From contig JAQGDQ010001417.1 of the NCBI GenBank assembly GCA_030141605.1, positions 1-30,000 on the forward strand: DNA of 30,000 nucleotides, in the 5' to 3' direction. The position numbers and the translations under genes were made by a program. The notes beneath the pieces are model-generated. The model made no database searches. It saw only the letters and a program-made list of their open reading frames with translations, and was not told the DNA's origin. The stretch is from Tubiluchus corallicola. Lineage: Eukaryota; Priapulida; Priapulimorpha; Priapulimorphida; Tubiluchidae. Positions 1-10,481 of this stretch are shown here, piece after piece (within the stretch, counting starts at the first letter, position 1; each line of letters opens with the position of its first letter).

Positions 1-1099
1 ACGTACATACTGTACTACTTATACGTATAAACTATAGACTTGTATGCAAGCAGGGCAAAACGTATATACTGTACTACTTATACGTATAAACTATAGACTT
101 GTATGCAAGCAGGGCAAAACGTACATACTGTACTACTTACACGTATAAACTATAGACTTGTATGCAAGCAGGGCAAAACGTATATACTGTACTACTTATA
201 CGTATAAACTATAGACTTGTATGCAAGCAGGGCAAAACGTACATACTGTACTACTTATACGTATAAACTATAGACTTGTATGCAAGCAGGGCAAAACGTA
301 TATACTGTACTACTTATACGTATAAACTATAGACTTGTATGCAAGCAGGGCAAAACGTATATACTGTACTACTTATACGTATAAACTATAGACTTGTATG
401 CAAGCAGGGCAAAACGTACATACTGTACTACTTATACGTATAAACTATAGACTTGTATGCAAGCAGGGCAAAACGTATACACTGTACTACTTATACGTGT
501 AAACTATAGACTTGTATGCAAGCAGGGCAAAACGTACATACTGTACTACTTATACGTGTAAACTATAGACTTGTATGCAAGCAGGGCAAAACGTACATAC
601 TGTACTACTTATACGTATAAACTATAGACTTGTATGCAAGCAGGGCAAAACGTATATACTGTACTACTTATACGTATAAACTATAGACTTGTATGCAAGC
701 AGGGCAAAACGTATATACTGTACTACTTATACGTATAAACTATAGACTTGTATGCAAGCAGGGCAAAACGTACATACTGTACTACTTATACGTATAAACT
801 ATAGACTTGTATGCAAGCAAGGCAAAACGTATATACTGTACTACTTATACGTGTAAACTATAGACTTGTATGCAAGCAGGCCAAAACGTACATACTGTAC
901 TACTTATACGTATAAACTATAGATTTGTATGCAAGCAGGGCAAAACGTATATACTGTACTACTTATACGTATAAACTATAGACTTGTATGCAAGCAGGGC
1001 AAAACGTATACACTGTACTACTTCTACGTATAAACTATAGACTTGTATGCAAGCAGGGCAAAACGTATATACTGTACTACTTATACGTATAAACTATAG
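1..1099. repeat. 59-bp satellite array, about 18.6 copies, cut by the window edge
   Basis: Units start at 1, 60, 119 and so on to 1063, every one exactly 59 bp with only point differences. Each unit carries acgtacatactgtactac, then the 12-bp palindrome TTATACGTATAA, then gacttgtatgcaagcagggc. Base 6 of the unit is C or T and alternates in part, suggesting an old two-unit type. A few units break the palindrome (cgtgtaa, ttctacg, ttacacg). The array stops abruptly at 1099 within a unit; its left end is outside the window. Confidence 0.98.
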
Positions 1100-1109
1100 A
1101 GAATAAAAA

Positions 1110-1668
1110 AATGTGCAAAAAAGGCTTACATGAAAATGTTCATTATCAAGGCATCTAAAACAAAGAAATTGACCAGAATTTAGAAACATCATCGAAATAC
1201 AATTCAGTAGTTAATAACCAAAAGATATATAATGTAATGTAATGTAATATAGTATAATATAATGTAATATAATGTACTGTGATGTAATGTCATGTAATGT
1301 AATATGATATGATATGACGTGACGTAACGTAACGTAACGTAACGTAACGTAACGTAACGTAACGTAACATAACATAACATAATATAAGATAGATAGAAGA
1401 TGTAAGATAGATCTATATATAATATATATATAGATAGTTTAAGAATTTACCTTACACATTACATATGTTGATTAGTATGAGACTATGGAACACTCCACAA
1501 ACAAACAAACATGTTAGTAGGAATAAAACTGTCACTTTTATATCATATATCATTTGACTATTAACGACTGAATTGTATTTCGATGTTGTTTCTAAATTCT
1601 GGTAAATTTCTGTTTTTAGATGCCCCGACAATGAACAATTTGTTCAAAACTTTTCGGCAATAAACTCC
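1110..1668. mobile_element. Foldback/MITE-like element with ~110-bp inverted arms
   Basis: The stretch 1110-1226 is repeated in reverse complement at about 1540-1668. Both arms share ctgaattgtatttcgatg and tttctaaattctggt when read in the same sense, with about 80% identity by eye. The loop holds a pentanucleotide repeat. It encodes no protein, so a non-autonomous DNA transposon or foldback element is the natural reading. Target-site duplications were not identified. Confidence 0.7.
1229..1386. repeat. Pentanucleotide microsatellite (TAATG/TAACG)n
   Basis: Sequence runs through blocks of taatg, tatga, tgacg, then about nine near-perfect taacg units, then taaca and taata. The sectored order suggests stepwise spread of single-base variants. 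It sits between the arms of the foldback element. Confidence 0.9.
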
Positions 1669-1837
1669 ATTTTGATGTAGTTACATTTATTTCCCAAATG
1701 TAGATAATTTAAAAAAAGGGATAATTAAAAAACTACGGATAAAACATAAAGATGAAAGAGCTCGGAGTATTCACTTGTTCATTTTCACATTTTTCTAAAA
1801 ACTTTGCCACCGTTTGTTGCTTTGGGCGAATATTTTT

Positions 1838-1942
1838 GGCGGACATTAATTGTGCTTAGTCCAGCTTGACTAGCCAGTGGCCATGGCGGCAGACATTAAT
1901 TGTGTTTAGTCCAGCTTGACTAGCCAGTGCCCATGGCGGCAG
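1838..1942 (+). repeat. 50-bp direct duplication
   Basis: The stretch from gcggacattaattgtgc to ccatgg at 1839-1888 recurs at 1889-1938 with period 50. It includes ttagtccagcttgactagcc and ends in ATGGCGGC, a YY1-like motif. Two copies plus a short third start are present. Confidence 0.85.
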
Positions 1943-2118
1943 CTAGATATAATCCAGAACGTGCTGCGTTGTTAATCTCTCTCTGTTTGCTATTATATGT
2001 CATAAAATGCACATTTCCTGGACTCCGGGTCCTGCAGCTGTTGAAGCCACTGCAGCAGTTGTTCGTATGGCTTCGCAGAGCTGGTACCAGGATTCAAGCA
2101 GAGGAAACTCAATATTGA
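1927..2118 (+). CDS. Unrecognised small ORF, 63 aa (doubtful)
   Basis: The ORF starts in the second copy of a 50-bp duplication with a fair start context (cccATGg). It is more GC-rich than its surroundings and has a hydrophobic run around residues 14-27. I do not recognise it. It lies in what is probably the large TASK intron, with no splice sites or partner exons that I can defend. It may be a chance frame or a bit of an old mobile element. Confidence 0.15.
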   Translation: MPMAAARYNPERAALLISLCLLLYVIKCTFPGLRVLQLLKPLQQLFVWLRRAGTRIQAEETQY

Positions 2119-2375
2119 TTTCACGATTCGTAGCCTCTAGCTAAAGTTTTACTGAAGTAAACATTTATAAGACGAAACGTAATGCTTTTTTAGAACAAAA
2201 ACATAAATTCAGCTCTAGTTCAAGCTGCGCGCGCAAGTCGTGGAAAATGACTAGAAATTAGAGTTTTACTTTCATTGAGATTGAAACGTCATCATAACTC
2301 ATTAGATAACCTAAACTTTGGCTAATTACCTGTAATTTTAATATCAGCATTATACAGGTGATTTAGTACTGAATC

Positions 2376-2518
2376 GCACACATGCACGCACACACTCACT
2401 CACGCGCGCACCCGCACGCACACCCACACACACCACACATGCACGCGCACACACACAAACACACACACACGCACGCACGCGCACGCACACACACACACAC
2501 ACACAGACACACACACAC
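2376..2518. repeat. (CA)n / (CACG)n microsatellite
   Basis: About 140 bases of almost uninterrupted alternating purine-pyrimidine sequence, acac with acgc interruptions. It could adopt Z-DNA. It abuts the 5' edge of a LINE fragment. The frame reading it as a His/Thr-rich peptide is not a gene. Confidence 0.95.
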
Positions 2519-2523
2519 TGTTT

Positions 2524-2995
2524 TGGCAAAAGAAACTACAAATGTATCGAACCTTCAAAAAACTTCATCAACTGGAAAACTATTTACTTTCTGGTTATTC
2601 CAAATATGGTGTAACAAAATTTACAAAACTGAGAATCAGCTCTCATACTTTGTGTATTGAAAGAGGGAGGTACGTTAAACCTGGAAGAATCCCAGTTGAG
2701 AATCAGCTCTCATACTTTGTGTATTGAAAGAGGGAGGTACGTTAAACCTGGAAAAGTCCCAGTTGAGAATCGTATCTGCTCGTACTGTTTAAGAAATGAA
2801 ATCAAAGACGAATTACACTTTGTTATAAAATGCCCATATTACAATGATCTTAGAGGAAAATTATATAATCATATCAATGTAATTAAACCAGAATTTTTCC
2901 TTATGAGCGATGCTGATAAATTTTTATTCCTGATGGGAAGTAAAGATTTAGAAATAATTAAGACATTTATTGATTGCGTTGAAAAAGCATGGTAA
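2524..2995 (+). pseudogene. 5'-truncated non-LTR retrotransposon (LINE) ORF2 C-terminus, frame broken
   Basis: Translation gives the tail typical of many invertebrate LINE ORF2 proteins: TKFTKLRISSHTL, IERGRYVKPG and PVENRICSYC, then a zinc-knuckle-like C-x2-C-x8-H-x4-C (CSYC...HFVIKC) and PYYNDLRGK. The frame ends with TAA at 2993-2995. A 67-bp segment is duplicated in tandem (2631-2697 and 2698-2764); as 67 is not a multiple of 3, it breaks the frame. No endonuclease or RT core is present, so this is a dead 3' fragment beginning next to a CA repeat. Confidence 0.8.
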
Positions 2996-3065
2996 ACAAC
3001 ATACAAAGTGTTTTCATTTATATCTTCTGAATGTGATACGGTTAGTTTTACGTTTCGTTTAGCGC

Positions 3066-3785
3066 TGTGTAAATCTTTAAACACAAGAAAAACCTTTTAC
3101 TTTTACGTGAAGTTAAAAAAACGTCTTGAAATTTTGTATCCTCTGGTGTTTTGTTACTGCCTTATTGCACACAGGGCTTGCGTCATAGCAGTAACGCTGT
3201 ATAAACGCTTGAAATTTAACTTCCGCGATGACCGTTAGGCGCAGCCATTTTAGTGGTAAGTCGTTTGAAACGAGTTTAGATAATGTTGTATAAAGTTTGG
3301 AAAAATAATCAGAGCATTCGTAGCGCACACGTCACTAACTAATAAAAAGTTTAAGTTACTTTATATTGTCAGTAAGATTAAAAAAATACGTTATTGGTGA
3401 AGCAGTGGTGCACCCTAGGAAGGTGAGTCAGTGATGCACACTGGGAAGGTGAGTCAGTGGTGCACACTGGGAAGGTGAGTCAGTGGTGCACACTGGGAAG
3501 GTGAGTCAGTGATGCACACTGGGAAGGTGAGTCAGTGGTGCACACTGGGAAGGTGAGTCAGTGGTGCACACTGGAAAGCTGAGTCAGTGGTGCACACTGG
3601 GAAGGTGAGTCAGTGACGTTTCACATATTCGCACGAACACTTTAAATTACTAAGAATTTTCTTTTCTAGTTACAAAAGTCATTCAAACAGGTAAGCATAA
3701 TGCTACGTATCATAACCTTCTATGTAAGTTTTTTATGTATATACTTTAAAATTGTATGTTCTTTCCCTTTAAAATGTCAATTACT
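3066..3785 (+). mobile_element. Interspersed repeat family A, copy 1 (with expanded minisatellite)
   Basis: About 720 bp matches the reverse complement of 6487-6988. Shared blocks include aaacacaagaaaa near the left end, cagtaacgctgtataaa/cagtcacgctgtgtaaa, gcattcgtagcgcaca, attttcttttctagttac and ttctttcccttt at the right end. Ends carry CTTTAAA-type sequence. No coding capacity is seen. Removing the 208-bp minisatellite leaves about 510-530 bp, close to the length of copy 2. Confidence 0.75.
3403..3614. repeat. 26-bp minisatellite, 8 units, inside family A copy 1
   Basis: Units start at 3403, 3429 and every 26 bases to 3611. Each has cagtggtgcacactgg followed by gaaggtgagt, with single-base variants (gatgc for ggtgc; ccctagg in the first unit). 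Copy 2 of the host repeat has one such unit and copy 3 has none. Confidence 0.95.
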
Positions 3786-4375
3786 GTCAACATGCTGTAG
3801 AATTTAAAGCCACTGTCTAGTGAATGCAGCTTTTTAGAAATGGCCGCCTGTTGGTTAACAGACACGATTTCTTTTAGTTTTGTACGAACTAATATTATAA
3901 ATTTACATTTTGTGAAAAGAATTTTTATTTTTGCTGCGCATGCGTAAAGTCACCGACATTGATCTTTAATCGAGAAGAAACAAGATGGCGTTTTTCCCAT
4001 AACTTATATCTCCTGTTATATCTTCTGTGAAATGTCAGTGTTGAAATGTCGTCTGGTTAGAGAGTAAATGAAAAGGGAAGGTGATCAGGCTTTACACGAA
4101 CCAGTGGCATTTACTATCGGTTAATTTTCACAACCATTAAATGAAACTGCGAGAAGCTGAAGAACAATTTAACTGTCCGAGCATTAAGTACAGAGAGGAA
4201 GACCAATGTGCTGTTGTCGTGGAGAAATACGGAAATCACCTAGCTATGTCATAAATGAATTATGTTACATAGACGAGTAAGGCATATGTATGTAATCAGG
4301 GAATTGTTGCTAAAAGATCGTGTTGTCTGTGGCGTTGAGAAATACAGAAATCACCTAGCTATGTCATAAATGAGC
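3786..4375. other. Intronic sequence with a local ~50-bp duplication
   Basis: No gene is seen. A stretch with gagaaatac and atcacctagctatgtcataa occurs at about 4206-4256 and again at 4315-4375, and a diverged relative lies at 7018-7078 (ctgtggcgttgagaaat). An NRF1-like tgcgcatgcg is at 3935-3944 and an aagatggcg motif is near 3982. The second copy of the duplication runs straight into the trinucleotide array. Confidence 0.55.
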
Positions 4376-5480
<1,105 letters not shown>

Positions 5481-5484
5481 ATAG

Positions 5485-5820
5485 TAACATCTTTCTTTGC
5501 TGTGATGTTGATAATCATAACAAAATATTAAGATTCTCAATCAGTGATAGCTGAATAACATTCACTGTTGGAGGCAAATGCTTCAGTGCAAAATCTAAAC
5601 TACAGATGCATAAATAAAATAACTTCACACTTAAATTTTACATATTTCACATATTTGCAACTGACTATTAACAAAATTAAGTCGTTTAATTTTCGCCTGG
5701 GGTAAATGAATTCTGCTTTAGTGTGTAAGTCGTTATATTGGTAAGTTGGATATGAAAATGTTGACATCAGTAAGGTTTTGTGTTGGTTTCGTATGCGGTT
5801 AATAATTTAATGCGTTTGAT
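5485..5820 (-). other. Probable 3' flank/UTR of the minus-strand LINE remnant
   Basis: No gene is seen. The stretch lies directly downstream (minus sense) of the LINE remnant at 5821-6235 and ends at the hexanucleotide array. CR1/L2/RTE-type LINEs commonly end in short tandem repeats, so this may be the element's 3' UTR and the array may have grown from its tail; that is inference. Confidence 0.35.
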
Positions 5821-6235
5821 TTACACTGGCAGTGAATTCCAGAGCTGAACGGCGTTTCTTGCAATTAAATTGTTTCCAAAGCATTTGTTTGTTCTGGTTT
5901 GTTTCAAGTTAAATGTTCTGGCGTTTAATTCGGGATTTTTGAATAGTGCTAATTTGTTACTTTTGAATAGAATACTTAAATAATTTATATATCTGAAAAT
6001 AAATAATAATGTAGGATGATCTTTATGGGCTTCTACGATTGGCATATTTAGTTCGTTTCTTGAGTTAGTTACAGAATATGCATTCTTATTATCTGGATTG
6101 TATTCATGATTTTTCTGACAAACCTGATATTAATTTTACTGCATAGTTTTGTAACGTATTTATTTTTATAAAAAATTTTCCCTTTTGTTTGAAAGAGTGC
6201 ACAGCCATATAGAAAATGCGGTAATACTAGTGCAT
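5821..6235 (-). pseudogene. LINE reverse-transcriptase C-terminal remnant, frameshifted
   Basis: Read on the minus strand, LPHFLYGCALF (6224 downward) is followed in a shifted frame by INTLQNYAVKLISGLS. After a further shift comes a 74-residue frame (6045-5821) ending NLIARNAVQLWNSLPV and a stop. These three blocks, in this order, are the usual C-terminal signature of CR1/RTE-like LINE polymerases (PHFLYGC, LQNYA.R.I.G, WNSLP). At least two frameshifts show it is dead. The catalytic YADD region is not present. Confidence 0.8.
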
Positions 6236-6486
6236 TACGTTACAAATTAGATACTATGTCACATACAAGGGTAAAGCAGACTTTAAATATGACTGCTTAA
6301 AGGACAAGAAAAGAGGCACCTGAAGTAGGTTTCAGAAAAATCGCCTTGAAAAATTACATTACTTTATAGCAATTTTATGCGTATATCGTATTCGCACTGA
6401 AAGGAATTTTAGTTTGTTTTCATTTTAAAACTCCCGCAATACTGTTCCGAAGTCGCCATTACATGACGTCATGTACCAAACGTAAA
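6236..6486. other. AT-rich intronic sequence, no feature recognised
   Basis: It contains a ttaaaggaca start-like motif at about 6297, as seen at one end of family B, but no further match to that family. A full CRE palindrome TGACGTCA lies at 6464-6471, near the edge of the family A copy. Confidence 0.4.
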
Positions 6487-6988
6487 TCAAGGGAAGAAAA
6501 GGCAATGTTAAATTATATATCAAAAGACTTTCCGTGCAAATCTATATTACTTGGATTTTCACTTACCTGCTAGTAAGACTTATGTAACTAGAAAAGAAAA
6601 TTATTAATTATTTAAAATATGTTCACCAATTGATAAAATGTCGCTGACTCACCCTCCAGGGTGCACCACTCACTAACCAAAAACGTATTTTTAATCTTAT
6701 TGACAAGATACAGTCATTTTAAATTTTATTTAGTTAGTGACATGTGCGCTACGAATGTTCTGATTATTTTTTCAAACTTTACTCATTGTTATCTAAAGTT
6801 GTTTCGAATGACCTGTTGTGTAAATGGCTGCGTCTAACGATCATCGCGGGAGTTTAAATTTACATGTTTTACACAGCGTGACTGCCGGTTGAAGTCCTGC
6901 ATGCAAAAAGGCAGTATGTAAGTGTTGTAAAATTTCAAAACGAATTTTTTAAGCTTTATGTTTATGAAGAGTTTTCTTGTGCTTTAAA
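6487..6988 (-). mobile_element. Interspersed repeat family A, copy 2 (inverted)
   Basis: Reverse complement of the family A copy at 3066-3785, with about 65-75% identity by eye. It contains gtaactagaaaagaaaat, tgcgctacgaatgttctgattattttt, and cagcgtgactgccgg. It carries one 26-bp unit (gactcaccctccagggtgcacc) where copy 1 has eight. With copy 1 it forms a 3-kb-spaced inverted repeat. No coding potential is seen. Confidence 0.75.
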
Positions 6989-8379
6989 GCAGTCATATTT
7001 AATAAGGAAATTGTTGTTAAAACATCCTGCTGTCTGTGGCGTTGAGAAATGAAGGAATCGTCTAGTTACGCCATGCACTTATTACAAACGAAAATTTAAT
7101 GAGATTATGGAAGAAAGTTGACAGTAGCGTCCTTAACAAAATGCTCGATGCGCATAAGAACTGTATCAGGAAACTGTTTTAAATTACTATGTGATTGTAC
7201 TGCTTCTGACAAGTGTGTAAATTTAACATTTTCACAATTTTTTAACGGTCCAGCTTTTGTTCGATTATCCGTAAAAACGAAGTTCGGCAAACCGAGATGT
7301 GAGATATTTACTTTTTAGCATTTAATTTTCTATCGTTTATTTTTCTTATTCAAACATTCATGTGCAGTTTCATTTGCAATGCAATTTCTAAGTAGGCTCA
7401 GTTCTTAGTAGAACTTGCAGCAGTGCTTTGCAGCGAATTAATGGTTCAAGTAACATTTCCGTGTCATCACAACCAATCAACATGCCCATTAATTGATTAT
7501 TCTAACGAAGTGGAATTAATTAATTACTTAATTGATTAATCAATGTAGATGGGAAGTTGGTTTCTTATTGATAAGTTTCTCTCGCCTGGAGGCGTTGCTC
7601 CGTTCGCTAAAAGCGATGAAAAATTGTTTCCGCTTTTTCAGTAGTTCCTCCACGTTGTGCACAAAATCAGCTATATATGTTCACGAGGTTCGAGTTTGGC
7701 AACCTTTTTAAGTGTTTTCTTCAACGTTAACCAAGGATAATTGTTTTTCAGTTAAAGGATGTTATGATGGGTTTATTTTACTGTTGTCACTTAAACTTAG
7801 AAAAATATAACAAAAAAATTTGCATGGAACTGTCTATAAAACATAAATTTAAAATATACTACCTCTGAATAGAAAATTTATGATTGGTGAGTCAGTTGAA
7901 AGTCATGACGTAACTGGGAGACTTCGTGACTTTTCGTAGGCGGGCGCTTAAACTAATTCAAACTTCTGCAGCACCTAATATTCGTGCAGAAATATTACAA
8001 AATTAGCTATCTAATTTTCGTATAAAAACTTGTTATACTTTTGGCGAAGATTAACAGTGCACTACTTTTCTTCAAAGCGAATGACGTCATTGGAAGAAGA
8101 ATAGACATTGAAAATGGGAGCGTCCAAGCATGAAGTGATCACAACTTTAAAGTCATTTTACTAATTACACGAGGCGCTTGTTGCAGTTTTTTTACTAAAT
8201 CCTTCTAACATTTTTTGCGAACATTGAAATAACCCTGACCGTCTAGAAGGCTTGACTTTTCCTTTAAAGATTCTTCACTGAGATGCCTATTTAGTCATTT
8301 TTATTGTAATTTTTTTATTAATTACTCCAACATTAAAAATTACTCCCCTGTTACGTACAAAAACCGATTGCTGCTATTT
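6989..8379. other. Distal part of the intron before the TASK exon
   Basis: No gene is recognised; short frames at 7105-7318 on both strands have no known motif. A diverged copy of the 4206/4315 repeat is at about 7018-7078. At 7490-7545 there is a very AT-rich patch with repeated attaatt/aattaatt. A full TGACGTCA lies at 8082-8089. The first TASK exon was searched for by eye (M1 and pore helix) and not seen. Confidence 0.5.
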
Positions 8380-8417
8380 TTATTATAATTTATTGTAAAT
8401 AAACGTTTTTATTTCAG
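8380..8417 (+). promoter_or_regulatory. Splice acceptor of the TASK last exon
   Basis: A T-rich stretch ends in tttttatttcag just before the GYG codon; possible branch-point A residues lie in attgtaaataaac. The reading frame across 8418-8443 joins the open frame to the known GYG(x)A(x)P context of K2P pore 1, which fixes the junction. An intron inside this codon is a recurrent position in K2P genes. Confidence 0.85.
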
Positions 8418-9169
8418 GTTACGGTCAAGCCACACCAAGAACAATGCCCGGAAAGATCTTCTGCATGGCGTACGCTTTGTGTGGAATACCACTAGGCATC
8501 GTTATGTTTCAGAGCGTCGGTGAAAGACTGAATACATTCTTTACTTTCGTCATTAAACACCTAAAGCGAATCTTCAAAATGAAAAATGAGAACGAGGTGG
8601 CAGAAACTACCCTCATTGGGGTGGGGACCACCCTCAGTGGGTTGGTCACGTTTTCGGGGGCTGCTGCTTTCATGCATTTCGAGGGGTGGACGTATTTTGA
8701 ATCTCTGTATTACTGTTTGATAACCGTGACTACGATTGGTTTTGGAGATTATGTAACGTTGCAGCAGAACCAAGCTTTACATAAGAATCCAGAATACATC
8801 GCTTTCAGTTTGATCTTTATTCTTGTGGGACTCATGGTAGCAGGTGCTTGTATTAATCTGGTCGTGTTAAAATTCTTCACTTTGAACATGGAGAGCCTAG
8901 AGGACAAATCTGAGGAACCCGGTCCCTTTGCTCTTGATGGCGACATCGTAGTCACGGCCGTCGATTCTGGCGATGACGGTCAGCATAGTGAACATATGTC
9001 CGTGTGCTCGTGTTCGTGTTATGGTGAGCGAGGAATTTTTAAGAAGAAGAAGCTTAAACCGAAAAATCATGTTAAAAGAGGGACGAAAGAGAATCTTTAT
9101 AACTGTGCTGATGATGTGGACGCCTTTATGAAGTGTGAATTATTGAATCAAAAACGAGCGTCCGTGTGA
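8418..9169 (+). CDS. Last coding exon of a TASK-type two-pore-domain K+ channel (KCNK3/KCNK9-like)
   Basis: The product is a background (leak) K+ channel subunit of the plasma membrane; K2P subunits work as dimers with two pore loops each. The exon starts after an AG at 8416-8417 with GT TAC GGT, the rest of the first selectivity filter GYG, so the intron is phase 1. Numbering from the Met at 8444, M2 is about residues 4-27 (KIFCMAYALCGIPLG, MFQSVGERLN), M3 about 56-78, and pore 2 has TTIGFGDYV at 96-104. M4 is about 118-142 and is followed by VVLKFFT, matching the VLRFMT element of vertebrate TASKs. A hydrophilic tail of about 95 residues ends in KRASV at 237-241, close to the RRSSV/RRKSV 14-3-3 motif of TASK-1/TASK-3. 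The Met at 8444 is internal, not the start; the N-terminus, M1 and first pore helix lie on an exon not seen here. The residue after GYG is Gln, where mammalian TASKs have the pH-sensing His. TASK subfamily assignment is firm; the exact ortholog is not. Confidence 0.95.
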
Positions 9170-9313
9170 TTGATTAATTGATCGATCGATTGATTGATTA
9201 CATAAGAGTTTGTTGCACTTTGAACTTTTACACTTGTAGATGTTGTTGGTGTTTTAATCTTGTTGAAAGAATATTTATTGTTAATATTAAATTTTTCATT
9301 TTTTTGGAATAAA
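9170..9313 (+). other. 3' UTR of the TASK gene with poly(A) signal
   Basis: The TGA stop at 9167-9169 is followed by a short gatt/gatc-rich run (9168-9200) and AT-rich sequence. The first canonical AATAAA is at 9308-9313, about 140 bases after the stop. No earlier AATAAA or ATTAAA was seen. The true cleavage site is unknown but should fall about 10-30 bases downstream. Confidence 0.6.
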
Positions 9314-9670
9314 AAATTTGGAAAATGGTTCGTTTGAAGTTTCTTATTATTACTTTTTAGGCCCTTTTCACAGTGAGGAGGCGCTACAAATAGTTTTTAG
9401 TGAGGAATTCTGCTGTCAGCTAAAAGCTATGCGTCCTCCTCGTGAGAAAATGTTGCCGCATGTTAGAAATACTGCATGTTCCATTTTCGTGAGCAATCCT
9501 CGTGGAATTCAATCTTAAGTTTAACTAGTCAATTACTTCTTTCTTATTTAACGAACAACAATTAAAACATTACAGTATAAACTAGTAAGATTTAATTTCT
9601 CTTTTAATAGACTGATGATTTCATGTTTTATTAATGCAACATCGATGGCTGTATTCGTGCAAAAAAGACG
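9314..9670. other. Intergenic sequence downstream of TASK
   Basis: No gene is recognised. The short open frame at 9318-9518 has no family features. The motif cttttcacagtgagg at about 9364-9378 resembles, in inverted sense, the tcactgtgaaatgag of the MITE arm at 10148, so this may be a scrap of a related element. Confidence 0.4.
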
Positions 9671-10232
9671 CCTATGAATTTTAATATAGACCCACCTTTA
9701 ATATAGTATTATTCTTATACGCTCTAGTGAGTAAGACTCATTTCACACTGAGGATAAGACCCATTTCACACTGAGCACGCGAGGAAAAATGAGGCACAGA
9801 ATTGATGTCAGAAAATGCATTTTCTTTTATACATGTATAAAATTTCAGATTTTGAACTGGTTAGTAGAACTTTACTAAAAAATAAACAGTTCTGACATTA
9901 CATTGATTAATATTATTAATTGTACTTTGCATATGAGAAATACAGCAAGTATAACTTAATTCAGACACAATTATACAGTATAAAACTCACAAAGTAACTG
10001 CAGCTAACAGAACTCGTGGAAAAAAACCCCTGTTTCACTATGAAATGAACTTTCTTGCTCTGTGGCATTTTAAAGAAAACGCGGAAATCTTCGCAAAATT
10101 CGTTGATTTTCTGACAGCGATTCTGTGCTTCATTTTTCCTCGCGCTCTCACTGTGAAATGAGTCTTACTCACTAGAGCGTATAAGGATAATACTATATTT
10201 TAGGTAGGCCTATATTAAAATTCGAAGGCGGC
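9671..10232. mobile_element. MITE-like element with ~130-bp terminal inverted repeats
   Basis: The left arm 9671-9825 and the reverse complement of 10108-10232 share gaattttaatatag, atatagtattat, tatacgctctagtgagtaag and gcgaggaaaaatga, about 90% identical by eye. The left arm has a ~24-bp internal duplication (atttcacactgag twice). The centre (about 280 bp) is AT-rich and non-coding. This is the form of a non-autonomous DNA transposon. The superfamily is not clear; target-site duplications were not resolved. Confidence 0.8.
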
Positions 10233-10481
10233 GGCTTTGGAACTTGTTCACATGTCAGAAGGCTAAGGGTTGAGAATTCCTCCAGTTCGTTTAGTTGAGC
10301 TGCCCTTCACTGCCCTAGTTGAAACCAACACTAATTTGCGAAAGTAATAAACTCATAAAACAGCACAAACAAACGTTTACAGTTTGGGAAATGACTGGTC
10401 TATTAATAGAAGGCGATAAATTAGAGTCGAAATTGAATATTTTATTGCCTTACGCGCAGAATTAGGTCTATGAGTAGAGCA
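10233..10481. other. Intergenic, no feature recognised
   Basis: Non-repetitive sequence between the MITE-like element and the GA tract. I see no gene, RNA or clear motif. Confidence 0.4.

Noticed and set aside
1-1099. Telomeric or centromeric identity of the 59-bp satellite
   Set aside because: No TTAGGG-like motif is present, and position alone gives no support for a centromere.
7670-7710. tRNA-like B box (ggttcgagttt)
   Set aside because: No matching A box or cloverleaf stems could be placed around it.
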